From assembly GCF_014805685.1 (NCBI RefSeq), contig NC_060884.1:10819356-10883355 (forward strand): 64,000 nt of DNA. Direction: 5' to 3'. Position numbers and translations under genes: made by a program. Origin of the DNA: Silurus meridionalis. Its lineage: Eukaryota > Chordata > Actinopteri > Siluriformes > Siluridae. The notes below the pieces were generated by a model. The model saw only the letters and a program-made list of their open reading frames with translations, did not search any database and was not told the DNA's origin. Below, in pieces: positions 22,089-33,278 of the stretch (within the stretch, counting starts at the first letter, position 1; the number at the start of each line of letters is the position of its first letter).

Positions 22089-22360
22089 AATCATCTCCCC
22101 CACTTACTAATACATTTTGCTCTTGTCTGTATATGAAATAATGTATAGTCACCAACTGGTATACCTCTCTTCCAGTGCCTCCAACCTGCCCCTTTCCAGA
22201 CTTAGGATCGCTGTTAAGTCTTCTAAAGTCTTCTGTGGCTGGATAGGGAGTGTACTATACATTTTTACTTTTGTTGCTACTTTAGACTTTCAATCTAACA
22301 TCAATGTCAAAAGTTCACACAAAAGAAGGCTGAGGCTGCTATATAGCATATATAGCATTA

Positions 22361-23218
22361 CAGTGGAACCTCGGGTTACGAATTTAATTCGTTCCGGTAC
22401 TTTATTCGTAACCTGAAAAGTTCGTATCCCGATACAAATTTCCCCATAATAATGAACAGAAACTTCAGTAATTCGTTCTGGACAACCAAAAATATTACTT
22501 AAATAAAAATAAAGGCAATATTCACTAATATTATTTACTTTTAACATGTTATATTAAAATCATACCACATAAAAACATACAAAAGAGGAAAACATCTTTA
22601 CCGGTACTTTCCCTTTGAGAAGACTCGCTGCAGGAGACGGCGTTCGTAGAAGGGGAGGAGGAGAGTTATTGTTTGGAAGGAGAATCTTATTATATTATAT
22701 TATTATATATTATTATATATTATATTATAGAATATTAAAGACAGTGTTATTAACACGAACGCTGAGACAATTGTTGCATTAGAGGAAAATGAGAGCTGTT
22801 TCTTTAAGGCTACTATCAGTTGGTATTGAAGTCCAGAGTGAAATTCATTATGGGTATTGTACTTCGGAAAAGACTGTAACCCTGCTAATCTATCTTCATA
22901 AAAACAAGTAAAGTGGTTATGCATCGGCTAATGTTGTCCATCTCATCATTCCACGAGCATCAACTAACGAGTTGTTACGCTGCTGCCGGAAAAGTTCAAG
23001 CGGATAAGTAACACGATGCTCTCGCTAGGGACACAGGACGCTAACTGATGTGACGAGCTGCGTGGATAGAGCAAAAACAACCAACTTGCCTGCGATTTTT
23101 TGGTGAGCGGTGTTCGTATCCCAATATATTGTTCGTAACCAGGGGCCAAAATTTTGATGAACTGCGATTCGTAACCTGAATTATACGTATGCCGGGGCGT
23201 TCGTAACCCGAGGTTCCA

Positions 23219-23221
<3 letters not shown>
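22361..23221. mobile_element. pogo/Tigger-like non-autonomous element 2
   Basis: The 861-bp element starts CAGTGGAACCTCGGGTTACG and ends CGTAACCCGAGGTTCCACTG. It is flanked by TA. Sub-terminal TTCGTAACC/TTCGTATCCC motifs recur inside. No transposase is encoded. The right end touches a long TA microsatellite, so the insertion may have been into TA repeats. Confidence 0.85.

Positions 23222-23281
<60 letters not shown>
23222..23281. repeat. (TA)n microsatellite
   Basis: About 30 TA units directly after the pogo element, followed by a T run. Confidence 0.98.
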
Positions 23282-23284
<3 letters not shown>

Positions 23285-23290
<6 letters not shown>

Positions 23291-24955
23291 TTTGTTGTTG
23301 TTTTTGCTTTATTTCGTTATGTTATTAAGTTAATCAATATATGAAAGTTGCAAAGATTGGCTTTGTAGTTACCACAGAAAGCACAAACAACATAAGCCTA
23401 AATCTAAACAAAAGCAGGATATTTAGCTGATGCTACCATTCTGTTAATTTTCTATCTTCTGGATAATCAAGGTGCGTTAACATTATTGAGTCACTATCCA
23501 TTGTCTGGTTGCATTTTTTTATGACTGCATAAATTATGCTCAGCAGCTCCAGGATTTCTGCAAATCTATAGATGACCCAAGTCTGTAGAGGGACACTTTT
23601 GCCAATTCAATTGCATCTTCTCACTAATGTAAGAACCATAATACAAATAGGTTCTAATACCAGGGAATTGTCCATTTATTGATAACAGGGGGCTCAATGC
23701 CATGAACATTAAATATAGGTACATATTTCTATTTGTACCTACAGCAAAGAAAAAAAACAAAGGTCCTCAGAATATTTAAATTGTGAAGTGCATACAATTT
23801 TATTTCTATTTATGAAGGAAATTAGTGTATCTAATTGCTCTGACAAAGCTCCCTATTGCCACAGAGAAGGCAGAGACTTCATGATAGAAAAAAAAAAAGA
23901 AAATTCACTTCACAGGTTTGGCATTTTGTCAGCAGCTAAAAATTTATATTTGTCTGTCTTCAGGTTAATCAAGAAATTTAATTCCTAAGATCCTATTGTA
24001 GCAACATTAAAAGTGACAGAAGTCTTTATCCCCCATGGCCAAATATTGGAAGACTTGCTGACTTGCTCAACCACTGGACTTATACACATCCAACATATGC
24101 CTGATCCTGCATTTCCTTGGAAGAGAAAGTGCACAGAGGTCCCAGCTGTCAATGAATTGATGGGAAGAGACCAAATCCTGGCAAAGAGAATGTAATTTGG
24201 TAGCAGAAGTTTCAATCCAACAAACATCAGCACCTTTATTTACTGCTGCATAAATGAAAATGTGAATTGTCTCTGCACCTGAGATCTGAAGCTTATGGAA
24301 GTTAAGTCACTTTGTAGCTTCTTTTAAAAACAGTATTACAAATTGAACCTGCATTCTCCTGTGTAGAGAATCCTGTGTAGTTACCACCAGAATATAGAAT
24401 TGCACCAACTTTCTTTGTATATTTAATCAAACCTTAATTTTCACTTGTTGTATTCATCAGCAGTTCATCACAAAAGTACAAGTGGACCCCTTCCCTTGAA
24501 CTCCAGGACAACTTTAAGGACATTTTATATTTACAGTCAGTATCCAGCTAACTTATACTCATTATCTCTTACACATAATGCCTTATTGTATAAGTTATGA
24601 ATAATGTATTGCTTGTGTGTGTATCCTGTTATGTCAAGGCAGTACAAACGGAGTGAGATATTTAAACTATTTATATAGCACAGTAAGTATTGGACAAATA
24701 TCAATGCTAGGTGCATGTTACAAATAATCTAGCCATGTCATACACTGTGCATTAAAGATGTTTAGGCTTGTGGTCCTCATTGCACTTTATGTATTTGTAT
24801 AGATTGACTTAATTAATTTGACATTAATTTGCATACAATAACCCATATTACAAAACAAAAATAAGATTTTGGGTTAAACAACTTTAGATATAATCCTGGT
24901 AGTTTCATTTCCAAACTAATGTTTTACAATAGTGGACACATTGGAGGATAGGGAA
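23285..24955. other. No recognised feature
   Basis: AT-rich DNA. Frames of up to 82 codons (for example 23985-24233 minus) show no domain or splice context that I can identify. Confidence 0.4.
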
Positions 24956-24957
24956 AT

Positions 24958-25130
24958 TGTAAATCAGTGATTACAGTGTTGGACTTCTGATCAGTTTGAG
25001 TTTATATCCTTAACATCACTACATAAGCTGCCTTGCTGAGCCTTTGAACCATCAACTGTTCAGTTGTTTAAACAGAATAATTTTTGCAAGTTGCTCTGGA
25101 TAAACTGCCAAACTGCCATAAATGTAAAAC
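24958..25130 (+). mobile_element. tRNA-derived SINE, copy 1
   Basis: The head, around 24965-24995, matches the other SINE copy (ACAGTGTTGGACTTCTGATC against ACAACATTGGACTTCTGATC). The middle has AAGCTGCCTTGCTGAGCC and CATCAACTGTTCAGTTGT. The tail AGTTGCTCTGGATAAACTGCC is the usual 3' end of this teleost SINE type. The B box is badly decayed. Confidence 0.7.
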
Positions 25131-25134
25131 TGGA

Positions 25135-26015
25135 ACATTGAATGATTTTCTAATGTTTTTATACATTAACCCTGAATAAAGAGGTCTACAAAAAGTTCTA
25201 TGGACTTCATGACTTGGTTTTTGGTTTAACACTCAATGTCATTTGTGAGACATCATAAAAATAGAAATCAAAGCACATACAATGCACCTAATGTCAATTC
25301 GGAATGCCTTTATCTTAATTAGTAGACATAGAGTATTTAATTTTTGTATTATTGTAATAAATTAATCTTCAAATTAAATATTACAGTAATACACAAAATA
25401 TCACACACAAGCAACATGATTTTTACACAAACCTTACACACACTAGTGAATTTTATGGCAGGAAAACCTGTCAGTGGGACATTGTAGGGTGTGCTTGTCC
25501 TTGTATATCTTGTGATTTGATGACAAAACTAGCGGTTGCTGACAAGCCATTTAAATGCTTTGGCAGTTTTGTATGGGAACCACTGAGTTTGCAGTCCTCC
25601 CGAGGCTGCATTGCTATCCTGGCTGCCTTAAACCTTTTCAAAAATATAATTTGCACTCCACTTTTACCTAGAGACGTTTCTGCCATCACAAGTCCAATTG
25701 GACTACCTTTTTTTCTATCTTATTTGTCAGAGGTCCAAAGATTGTATTTCCTTGAACAAAATAGCTGTGACTTAGTTGGATGTATTTGCTCAGTGATGCT
25801 TCAACAGGCATTTACTGTCTCTCCAGTCCACTGCACAGTCATAGCCTGAAGGAAGATAGCTAAGCTCTGAAATGTATCCCAATATGTTTGAGCTTGTTTT
25901 ATTGGTGTCAAAAATATATTAGAGTGGAGTACGTTATAAATTTTGTTTTCCCCACAGATTCTTTGAATTACATTGTGGTAGAAAAAAAACCCACAACCTT
26001 ATAATCAAACAAACC
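25135..26015. other. No recognised feature
   Basis: Overlapping frames on both strands at 25471-25849 have no recognisable domain. A short A run lies near 25985. Confidence 0.35.
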
Positions 26016-26019
26016 AGTT

Positions 26020-26042
26020 TTTTAAATAAATAAATAAACAAA

Positions 26043-26089
<47 letters not shown>

Positions 26090-26092
26090 ATG
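26020..26092. repeat. (AAAT)n microsatellite
   Basis: About 17 AAAT units with one C interruption. Confidence 0.98.
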
Positions 26093-26480
26093 CTTAAATT
26101 AGATTGTTACTTAAAATCTTTTTCTTATTTTATTTATTTTTATTTCACAATTATCACTATTTGCTTTATGGACTAGATTATGAAGTAATGCAGTTGCAAA
26201 GCAATGGTATGGGGGAATTTTACATGGAAACATTCAATTCAACGGCACAATGTAGTCAAGGCCATTTGTCAGTGTCACATTTCTTTGTGTTTGATCCATG
26301 CGGTAAGAGTGTTATGCAGTGATCATTTGTCTTCGTCAAGTATGAGAGGCAGCTTCACTTTGGTGCCCAGTGAGCTGTCAGTCTTTATGTCTTCTTTCTC
26401 TGAGAGGAACCAGTATTCCATGTGGCTAATTGCAAGTTAACTACATTTCAACTAGCTACAACTTCAACAATATTTACAAC
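26093..26480. other. No recognised feature
   Basis: Two overlapping frames of about 75 codons have no domain signature. Confidence 0.35.
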
Positions 26481-26483
26481 TTG

Positions 26484-26484
<1 letters not shown>

Positions 26485-26529
<45 letters not shown>

Positions 26530-26541
26530 ACACACACACAC

Positions 26542-26622
<81 letters not shown>
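26485..26622. repeat. Compound (CA)n-(TA)n microsatellite
   Basis: About 55 bp of CA with one TC interruption, then about 75 bp of TA. Confidence 0.98.
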
Positions 26623-26624
<2 letters not shown>

Positions 26625-26625
<1 letters not shown>

Positions 26626-28142
26626 GTGAATTTGTGAAATACTAAAATATGTATTTTAGCAAAGATTTTCTTAATAGGTGCTCATATACACACTAAAAAT
26701 AATTAATATTTAACGCACAAGGAACCATGCATTTAGTAAAAGTAAATTTGCATCATTTATCATTCCCTATTTCATGACAGCTACCAACCAAAAGGGTGAA
26801 GGCCATCATGTGCTTCTTTCAAAGAATGTGAAGTCACCCAAATGCATCTTCTCGGACTGCTGCTCATGCAGCATCGGAGGTAAGATACTACTCTCTACCC
26901 ACCCACTTCAGCATGCATGAATTATATGCATGAATTGGCTAGTGTTGCTGATATACAGTATATAGAATGCTACAGTATATGATATACAGTATAGCTACAG
27001 TAGATGCTTTTTGATAGCATACAATTTTTCTCTTTCAGTGTCCCACCAAGGATGGTTGTAAATCACTCAGAATAATTCATCTCCGAATAATATAGTATAT
27101 ATATAGTAAAATACTATTTTCTACTGCACCATTGGAATCCATTGGAAGCCTAACAGATTTTTTTCTGGAGTAGTATAATCCAAAATGTGGTTTTGTAATA
27201 GTGTTTAGACCACCACACTTGCCTTTTACTGTTAAATATATGAGAAATGGACAATTTAAAAATACAGTTCATTAAATGTGAAAGGGAAAACATTTTTTAA
27301 ATGAAAACTAACAAGAGCCCAGTGTATCGCCAATATTTGAAGTATATGTTAATAGCATGTCTCAATAGTATGATTTAGTATGATTTAGACTTTTTAACCC
27401 AAATGAAATGAAGGATCTTTTTAAGGGTTTTTTCCACAAAAAATGAAATCCAAACAAAATACAGTACTGTTTGCTATATCAGGTTGTACAAAATTAATGT
27501 TTATTAAAAGCTTACAGCAGATAATCCAGTGAATGAAGCAAACTTAGTGGGAAATACATTTAAGGGTCAAGCAGTCAATAAACAGAATACAAAAGGCTTG
27601 GGCAAACGTCAACATTAAAAGGAAAATCTACTGAAAAGGTTAATTTACTGACTGCCTACCGGCAAATGACATAAAAACAGATGACTAGTTGTGTTTTATT
27701 TGAACCCACTTAGTTGTCTAGGTTGTGCACTGATACCAATGTTAGAATAGTGATGGTGTGTGCTCTCCAAGATCTTCTCACTATGGTTAAACTAGTTATT
27801 GGCAAGTTATGTACGTAAGTTACAATTCAAAATTATGTAAACATTTAACATCCACAGACTTGTGATGTGAACTGTGGGAAAGGGGGGGCACAGTCAGAAC
27901 TCTGTCCTTTGGAATTACAGTATATAGGAAGAGAATTTAAAGCATTAAACATGTGGGTAACACTGGCAAGGGAATCAATGAAAGTATTTAAAAAATATAT
28001 CAGAAATGTTGCTTTGAAATGATGCACGTATTGGAATGTGCAAAGAAAGGAGGGGATACAAGCAGGGACACATCTAGAGCAAGACATGTGCACAAATGGA
28101 TCTGGACAAATTCATGAATATTAATGACAGTGGAATTTTCAT

Positions 28143-28143
<1 letters not shown>
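26625..28143. other. No recognised feature
   Basis: AT-rich DNA with a short, more complex stretch at 26780-26885 that ends in a GT. The stretch was considered as an exon but has no recognised protein match. Confidence 0.35.

Positions 28144-28144
<1 letters not shown>

Positions 28145-28215
<71 letters not shown>
28145..28215. repeat. (TA)n microsatellite
   Basis: About 35 TA units. The frames across it are artefacts. Confidence 0.99.
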
Positions 28216-28218
<3 letters not shown>

Positions 28219-28219
28219 C

Positions 28220-30815
28220 CTCTGGATTGGGGCAGGTCAAATATGTATAAAATGTGGTTGTAGGTATGCTTTTTGCTCTCTCCAATGCTTTCTTGGTAAG
28301 TCTCATGAGACAGCCCTGACAAAGCATAACTCAGGAAGTATGGATTCTTAGAGGATCCTGGTGAATGCATGTGTCTTTGCATTTATGGACTTAAAAGAAA
28401 AACATATGGTTCAATCAGCTTGAGCTAGAGCCTGCTTTTATTAGCATGTGGTTAAGACAGATCAGCACCTCATCACGTCTGCATAAAGCAAAGGTTTATA
28501 CCATAAACAGAAAGAAATCATTACATTGGCAGCTTTTATTTCAACTTTTTACATTTTTCTTTGATTGGCACTTTTTTTTTTACCTGAAACTCAATATTAG
28601 TTGCTGCAGTGTCCTTTATCAGTCAAGACTCAGTAAGGACATGTATTGGTTCATCTACATATTTTTATATTAGTATTTATACATTTAAACAATATTGTTA
28701 TTGTACCTGATTACCACATTATACTGGCTTTTAAATAAAATGACTATAACCAACAGGACTTACTGTATACTCTGACTGTGTATCAGACCTTAGTGGCCAT
28801 GGCAGCCACCATACTGTAATGATATTGCCTCTTCCACTCACCACATTAGCATGCAAAACAATAACTGCCACCAGTGGTTTTCATCAGGTATTCGTATCAG
28901 GAGGTACCTTTATAATATACTTTTTGTTACAATGTTTGATTCAGTGAATTTATATGTAAGTGCTCAAAATTCTACACTTTGGTTCCAGTGGTAATTTCCC
29001 TTTACTTGTTTCAGACAGTGTCTTAAAACCCTGTTAGACATTCCGAAGGAAGGTGAGTAAGTGTATAATTTAAATTATTTACATTTCCTTCATTTTCCAT
29101 TTTCCTGTTTCTAAACCAAGTTACACATATGTCCATAAGATGTTGATACAGATTATTATAATTTTTTTTAAATATTTTTGTCTAATTTAAGTTTGGTCTC
29201 CTTGATTGTCTACTTTCATTTACAAGTTGACTCCAGACACAACTCCTGGAGAATATATAGCCTTGCTAAAAATGTTTATTCCACTACGGAAATAATTGCT
29301 CTGTTGTTTCCCATGGCCTTGGGTTCCAGTACATTCTTTCTTTTTAAGAACTTATCAAATTATTTAGATTTTTCAGCCCAATGATTATTTGCTTTATTAG
29401 CATTGATTGCTTTTTTATATTGACATGTTAACAGGAAAATATTTTAAATGAAATTGTCCTTTGTTAAATCATCGCTAGAATGTTATCTACTTCTGTGAGA
29501 GTGAAATAATTAGCAGTTTCTGTGTGCCGTTATGTGTGCCATTCCATTGGCTATGTGACCAAGGGTAAAACCTTGAGTCAAGTGTTTTCCATTATGTATG
29601 ACAGTCTGGAAACGTAGCCTAAATACATATCTTCCCCTGTATACTGAAAGTTTAACTATTTTGCTAGTCAATTTAGTTGACTATGCCAGTATGGAGGAAT
29701 TCAAACAAATTTTCAACAAGTTTAAGTATAAGTATTTAGATAATGTCACAATTGACATAATTTTCCCCTTTCCCCCTTTCCCCTGTATACCACAATAGAT
29801 TTCAAATCAAGCAATTAAAAATAAATTAAAGTGCAGTCTTTCAGTTTTATTCAATTTGTTTAAAAAACCATTACATTAATCACTTACAGACATTTTTTAC
29901 ATAGTTCTTCCATTTTTACAGGCTTAAACTAGACTAGACCAATAAGCCAGTTTTAACCATCTGTAGAAAGTTTCATTCTTATTGAATGGTCTGGAGTGAT
30001 TCCTAACATTAAATTAGCATTTGATAGCTTTTCATGGGAACTCTAGCCATGCATTTTAAATTCATCAACACCAAAAAAAACCCCTGAAAGACTGACAAAT
30101 AATTTGAATTCACAACATCTAGCCAAGTCAAGAACCCTCTCAAAGATGTAGAATAAATTTGGTAAATGTTTAAAATCAAGAGATGGCTTTTATGAAAATT
30201 ATATGATGTCAGCCACTGATACGATGTCAGTCATTGGCAACACAAAAAAGGCCAGGTTTAATATATTTTATAAAACACGTAGATTACGATTAGACAGATA
30301 AAACCAAGATTCGCTAGTACCAGAATTATAGGAACTAGAATATGGGAAAAGAAAGAAAAGAGACATGAGAATAAGCATCTGTCAAACACACAGGCAGTGG
30401 TATGGGCATGTCTGGCTGCCAATGGAAAATGGAGTATTTTTGTCATGACTTCACCTGTTGTGTATTTTCATAAACTCAAAATAATAAATATGTAAGTATG
30501 ATACCATAAATCAATAAATAGTTTTGCTCTTGTTGACAAATTAGAGTACAAGTAGAAGTAGTAGAAGTTTTTTTTGCTTTTGTTGTTGCAGAGATCAGAG
30601 GAGACACAAATGTATCAGTACCAGCTAATTTAGAACTTTTTAAAGGGTAAATATATGGACACCATTTAAAGATAGTTGTAGGAATTCAGGGCTGAGTTTT
30701 CCAAATGCATTGCAAAAGATAATTGTAACTTAGAGAGATGTTTAATGTGATAACCATTTAATAAATCTTTTTTTGCTGTGGTGCTTTTTGGTCTTTAAAT
30801 CGACTGTTACTTCTA
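28220..30815. other. No recognised feature
   Basis: Largely AT-rich DNA. Stretches at 28420-28540 and 28770-28880 look less repetitive and more balanced in base content than their surroundings. No coding or RNA signature was seen. Confidence 0.35.
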
Positions 30816-30820
30816 AGTAA

Positions 30821-30975
30821 GTGGTAGCTAAATAGTTACAACATTGGACTTCTGATCGGAAGGTTGTACATTCAAATTTTAGCACCCCCAAGCTGCCACT
30901 ACTGAGCAATTAACCCATTAACTGATCTTAACTGCTCAGTATGATTACTGAATGTATAACTGTAAGACATTTTCA
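30821..30975 (+). mobile_element. tRNA-derived SINE, copy 2 (tail lost)
   Basis: It opens with GTGGTAGCTAAATAGTTACA, matching a pol III A box, followed by TTGGACTTCTGATCGGAAGG and a B-box-like GGTTGTACATTCAAATTTTA. The body reads AAGCTGCCACTACTGAGCAA and AACTGCTCAGTATGATTACT. The GCTCTGGATAA tail seen in copy 1 is missing. The tRNA-like part is too diverged to be a functional tRNA gene. Confidence 0.8.
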
Positions 30976-31081
30976 ATTCCTAACTATTATCAAAGTTAAA
31001 TGCAGAAGATTTTGTTTAATTGTAGTTGTCTATACCCTGTCTGAAATGCTTCTACCAAGATAAATCTGGCAGAGATCGAGG

Positions 31082-31119
31082 CATGTCCATCATGAACATA
31101 CATGTTCATGATGGACATG
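31082..31119. repeat. Perfect 18-bp inverted repeat
   Basis: The left arm CATGTCCATCATGAACAT (31082-31099) is exactly complementary to 31102-31119, with a 2-nt spacer. No known element was recognised around it; the DIRS terminal block starts about 60 bp downstream. Confidence 0.95.
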
Positions 31120-31181
31120 TACATCATATGCATAATCCAAAGCACTTACTCAGAGAATTTATTTGTGTTTGTCAAGAATAA

Positions 31182-31695
31182 CAATGTCTCTAGGTTACGT
31201 ATGTAACCCTAGTTCCCTAAGGGAATGAGATGCTGCATTGGAAATGCTTTGGTAACGTGTCCGAGTGTTCATGCTCTGAAATAATGTGTGTAATCAGTCA
31301 AAAATTGGATGCGGGCCGTCACCGGCGGTGTCACAACCAAGAAGTTTAAAACGCATACGGAGTGAGGCAGCGCCAGCTTCGGTAAGGGAGAAGGAAGCAC
31401 TGCAGAAATGCCGGAGGTGTGGCATAGAGACACAGCGTCTCGTTCCCTCAGGGAACTAGGGTTACATACTTAACCTAGAGATGTTCCCTTCCAGAACCTC
31501 GAGCTGCGCAGAAATGCTTTGGGAACGAGTGTCCAATCACACCAGACTGACCAGTCCCTGCCTAGTGTGTCTGGCAAAGACAGCTAGAATAGGACTGAGG
31601 GGCCAGGAGTGGCACTGCGGTCTAGGTTATAGAACCGCACAAAGGTCAGCGGGATTGACCAACACTCAGAACTGGATACTGGACTTTCCACACAG
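31182..31695 (-). mobile_element. DIRS right-terminal fragment, copy B
   Basis: On the minus strand this is the 3' UTR (31690-31530), a terminal inverted repeat with CGAGCTGCG and GGGAACGAGTGTCCAATC (31530-31495 region), and a terminal block bounded by inverted TCTCTAGGTTACGTATGTAA-type arms (31182-31240 and 31440-31490). Between the arms lies sequence resembling the left UTR of the fuller DIRS copy, as expected for the DIRS internal complementary region. Rex1-like LINE sequence begins at about 31700. Confidence 0.75.
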
Positions 31696-31699
31696 TAAG

Positions 31700-32440
31700 C
31701 ACAGGAGTCCCCAGGGCTGCTGCCTCAATGCTAAACTCTTCTCACTGTATACATATGACTGTTCCTCTACTCAAGACAATAATATCATTATTAAGTATGC
31801 AGATGATACAAACTTTCTTGGCTTCAGGTTCCCAAAATGGTAAGAATAATTGTTTTGTTTTTAACATTGGTGAAACCAAAGAACCTATTCTATATTTTTT
31901 AATAGAGCCTCTCCTCTGCAGACTCTCACTATCAAAGAGGCTGAGGGGAAGCAGACTGTCAGTTATAAGTTCTCAGGCCTTCACAGCAGAGAACCTTAGC
32001 TTAGGTAAAAACCCAGTAACAACAGTTAGAGCTCAGCAAAGGCTGCATTTCCTTAGACTGCTTAAGATGGCTGGACTTCAATATCAACCACTCATCTATG
32101 TCAAAGGAGGCCCTGTTGAGAGCATCCTTACCAGTGGTATTACTATGTGGTATGGCAACACTACCCTGGGTGAGAAATATCGCTGCAATGAGTCATAAAA
32201 ACTGCAGAGAGAGTCATTGTCTCTGATCCCCCCTATGGACACAATATATACCCAGCACTACAGGAGGAAAGCACAGAGTATCCTAAGAGACATACACCAC
32301 CCAGCTTATGCTCTGTTCAAATAAACACATGCTAGAACCTGAGACATCACAGGCCTGTAAGCATCATTACTCACAAGGCCCATCTGCACAACAGCTACTT
32401 TCCAGCAACTGTTAGGTTAATAGCGTAGGACATTAAGGGG
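31700..32440 (+). pseudogene. Rex1-like LINE, RT and C-terminal fragment
   Basis: The RT part (about 31706-31830) gives SPQGCCLNAKLFSLYTYDC and IIIKYADDTNFLG, a YADD box. After a gap, a second part (about 31975-32200) gives FTAENLSLGKNPVTTVRAQQ, LHFLRLLKMAGLQ and VESILTSGITMWYGNTTL, the C-terminal region of Rex1/CR1-like ORF2. It continues in decayed form to about 32440. Sequence between the two parts is shortened and frames change. It is broken and inactive. Confidence 0.75.
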
Positions 32441-32444
32441 GAAA

Positions 32445-32845
32445 GAAGTACCCCATTTCACAATCCCCCTCCACTCTGGAAAATTAAAAATCCTCATTCT
32501 CCACACATTTAGTTAATGCATATGCATATCTATGAGGTGAGCTGTGTATTTTATTAATTGGTTTCAGATTTTCAGACAGAACTGGTATTCTTTATCCTTC
32601 CACATTAATAGAAACCCACTCAGTTGCCCTTTCCCGGAAGCTCTCTGAAGCAGATTTGTGTGAACTGCTGTATACCACTGTCCTTGCAATGATCAAGATG
32701 ACCTCAAAGATTTAAACCTTATTATCTAATGTGGAACAGACACATATGCATTTTCCAAGTCAAATAATACAACATACAAGTTTTTCTTCTGTCTATTAGT
32801 TTTCCGGATCAGATCCCAGATTAGCAATGCATGTTCCATGCAAAC
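32445..32845. other. No recognised feature
   Basis: Moderate-complexity DNA between the LINE fragment and the old DIRS left end. Confidence 0.3.
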
Positions 32846-32849
32846 CTTC

Positions 32850-33100
32850 CACATGACAATGCTCTGAATCACGTGTGTAGTCTGTCTGAAGAAATGGCGG
32901 GATGTTATTGGTGGGGTGACCTCACGACCAGGAAGTTATAAGAACACATGCAGTGGAGACGGTGGTAGCTTCTGTTTGTTCAGAAAGTGCTCTGTGTGTG
33001 TCTGTTCCTCAAAAGGTAAGGTGCATTAAAAAATTTTTAATGAATGGATAGCAAGCAATCTCTTCTCAGTTTGTTTCAGCATATGCACAGTGTGTGTGTC
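32850..33100 (+). mobile_element. Old DIRS (copy C), left-terminal region
   Basis: The sequence CAATGCTCTGAATCACGTGT, a GTGACCTCACGACCAGGAAG segment, a TATA-like TTATAAGAAC and the stretch GTGGTAGCTTCTGTTTGTTC match the left UTR of the younger DIRS (38700-38840) and the minus-strand left end at 2455-2290. It is cut off by repeat X at about 33102. Later parts of the same copy lie at 38028-38657 and 43037-44012. Confidence 0.7.
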
Positions 33101-33278
33101 GCAGTGGTGGGCAACCAGGGCCAGCAAGGCCTTCTCTGCTGGCTTGAACACTATCAGAAGCACTAACCTACATTTAAAACCTAAATTCTAATATTTGTTC
33201 TAAGCCAGTATTAATTTATTCCCAACAGTTTATTCTCTTCATTTTGTAGTGTTTCTCTTGGCTGCACTGCTTCCAGTA

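Noticed and set aside
25471..25849. Overlapping sense and antisense frames as a gene
   Set aside because: No domain in either frame and no splice or repeat link that would support one.
26780..26890. Candidate host exon ending at a GT
   Set aside because: No recognisable protein, no acceptor partner and no supporting neighbour exon.
30821..30975. Functional tRNA gene
   Set aside because: A-box and B-box similarity belongs to a decayed SINE; the cloverleaf cannot form properly.
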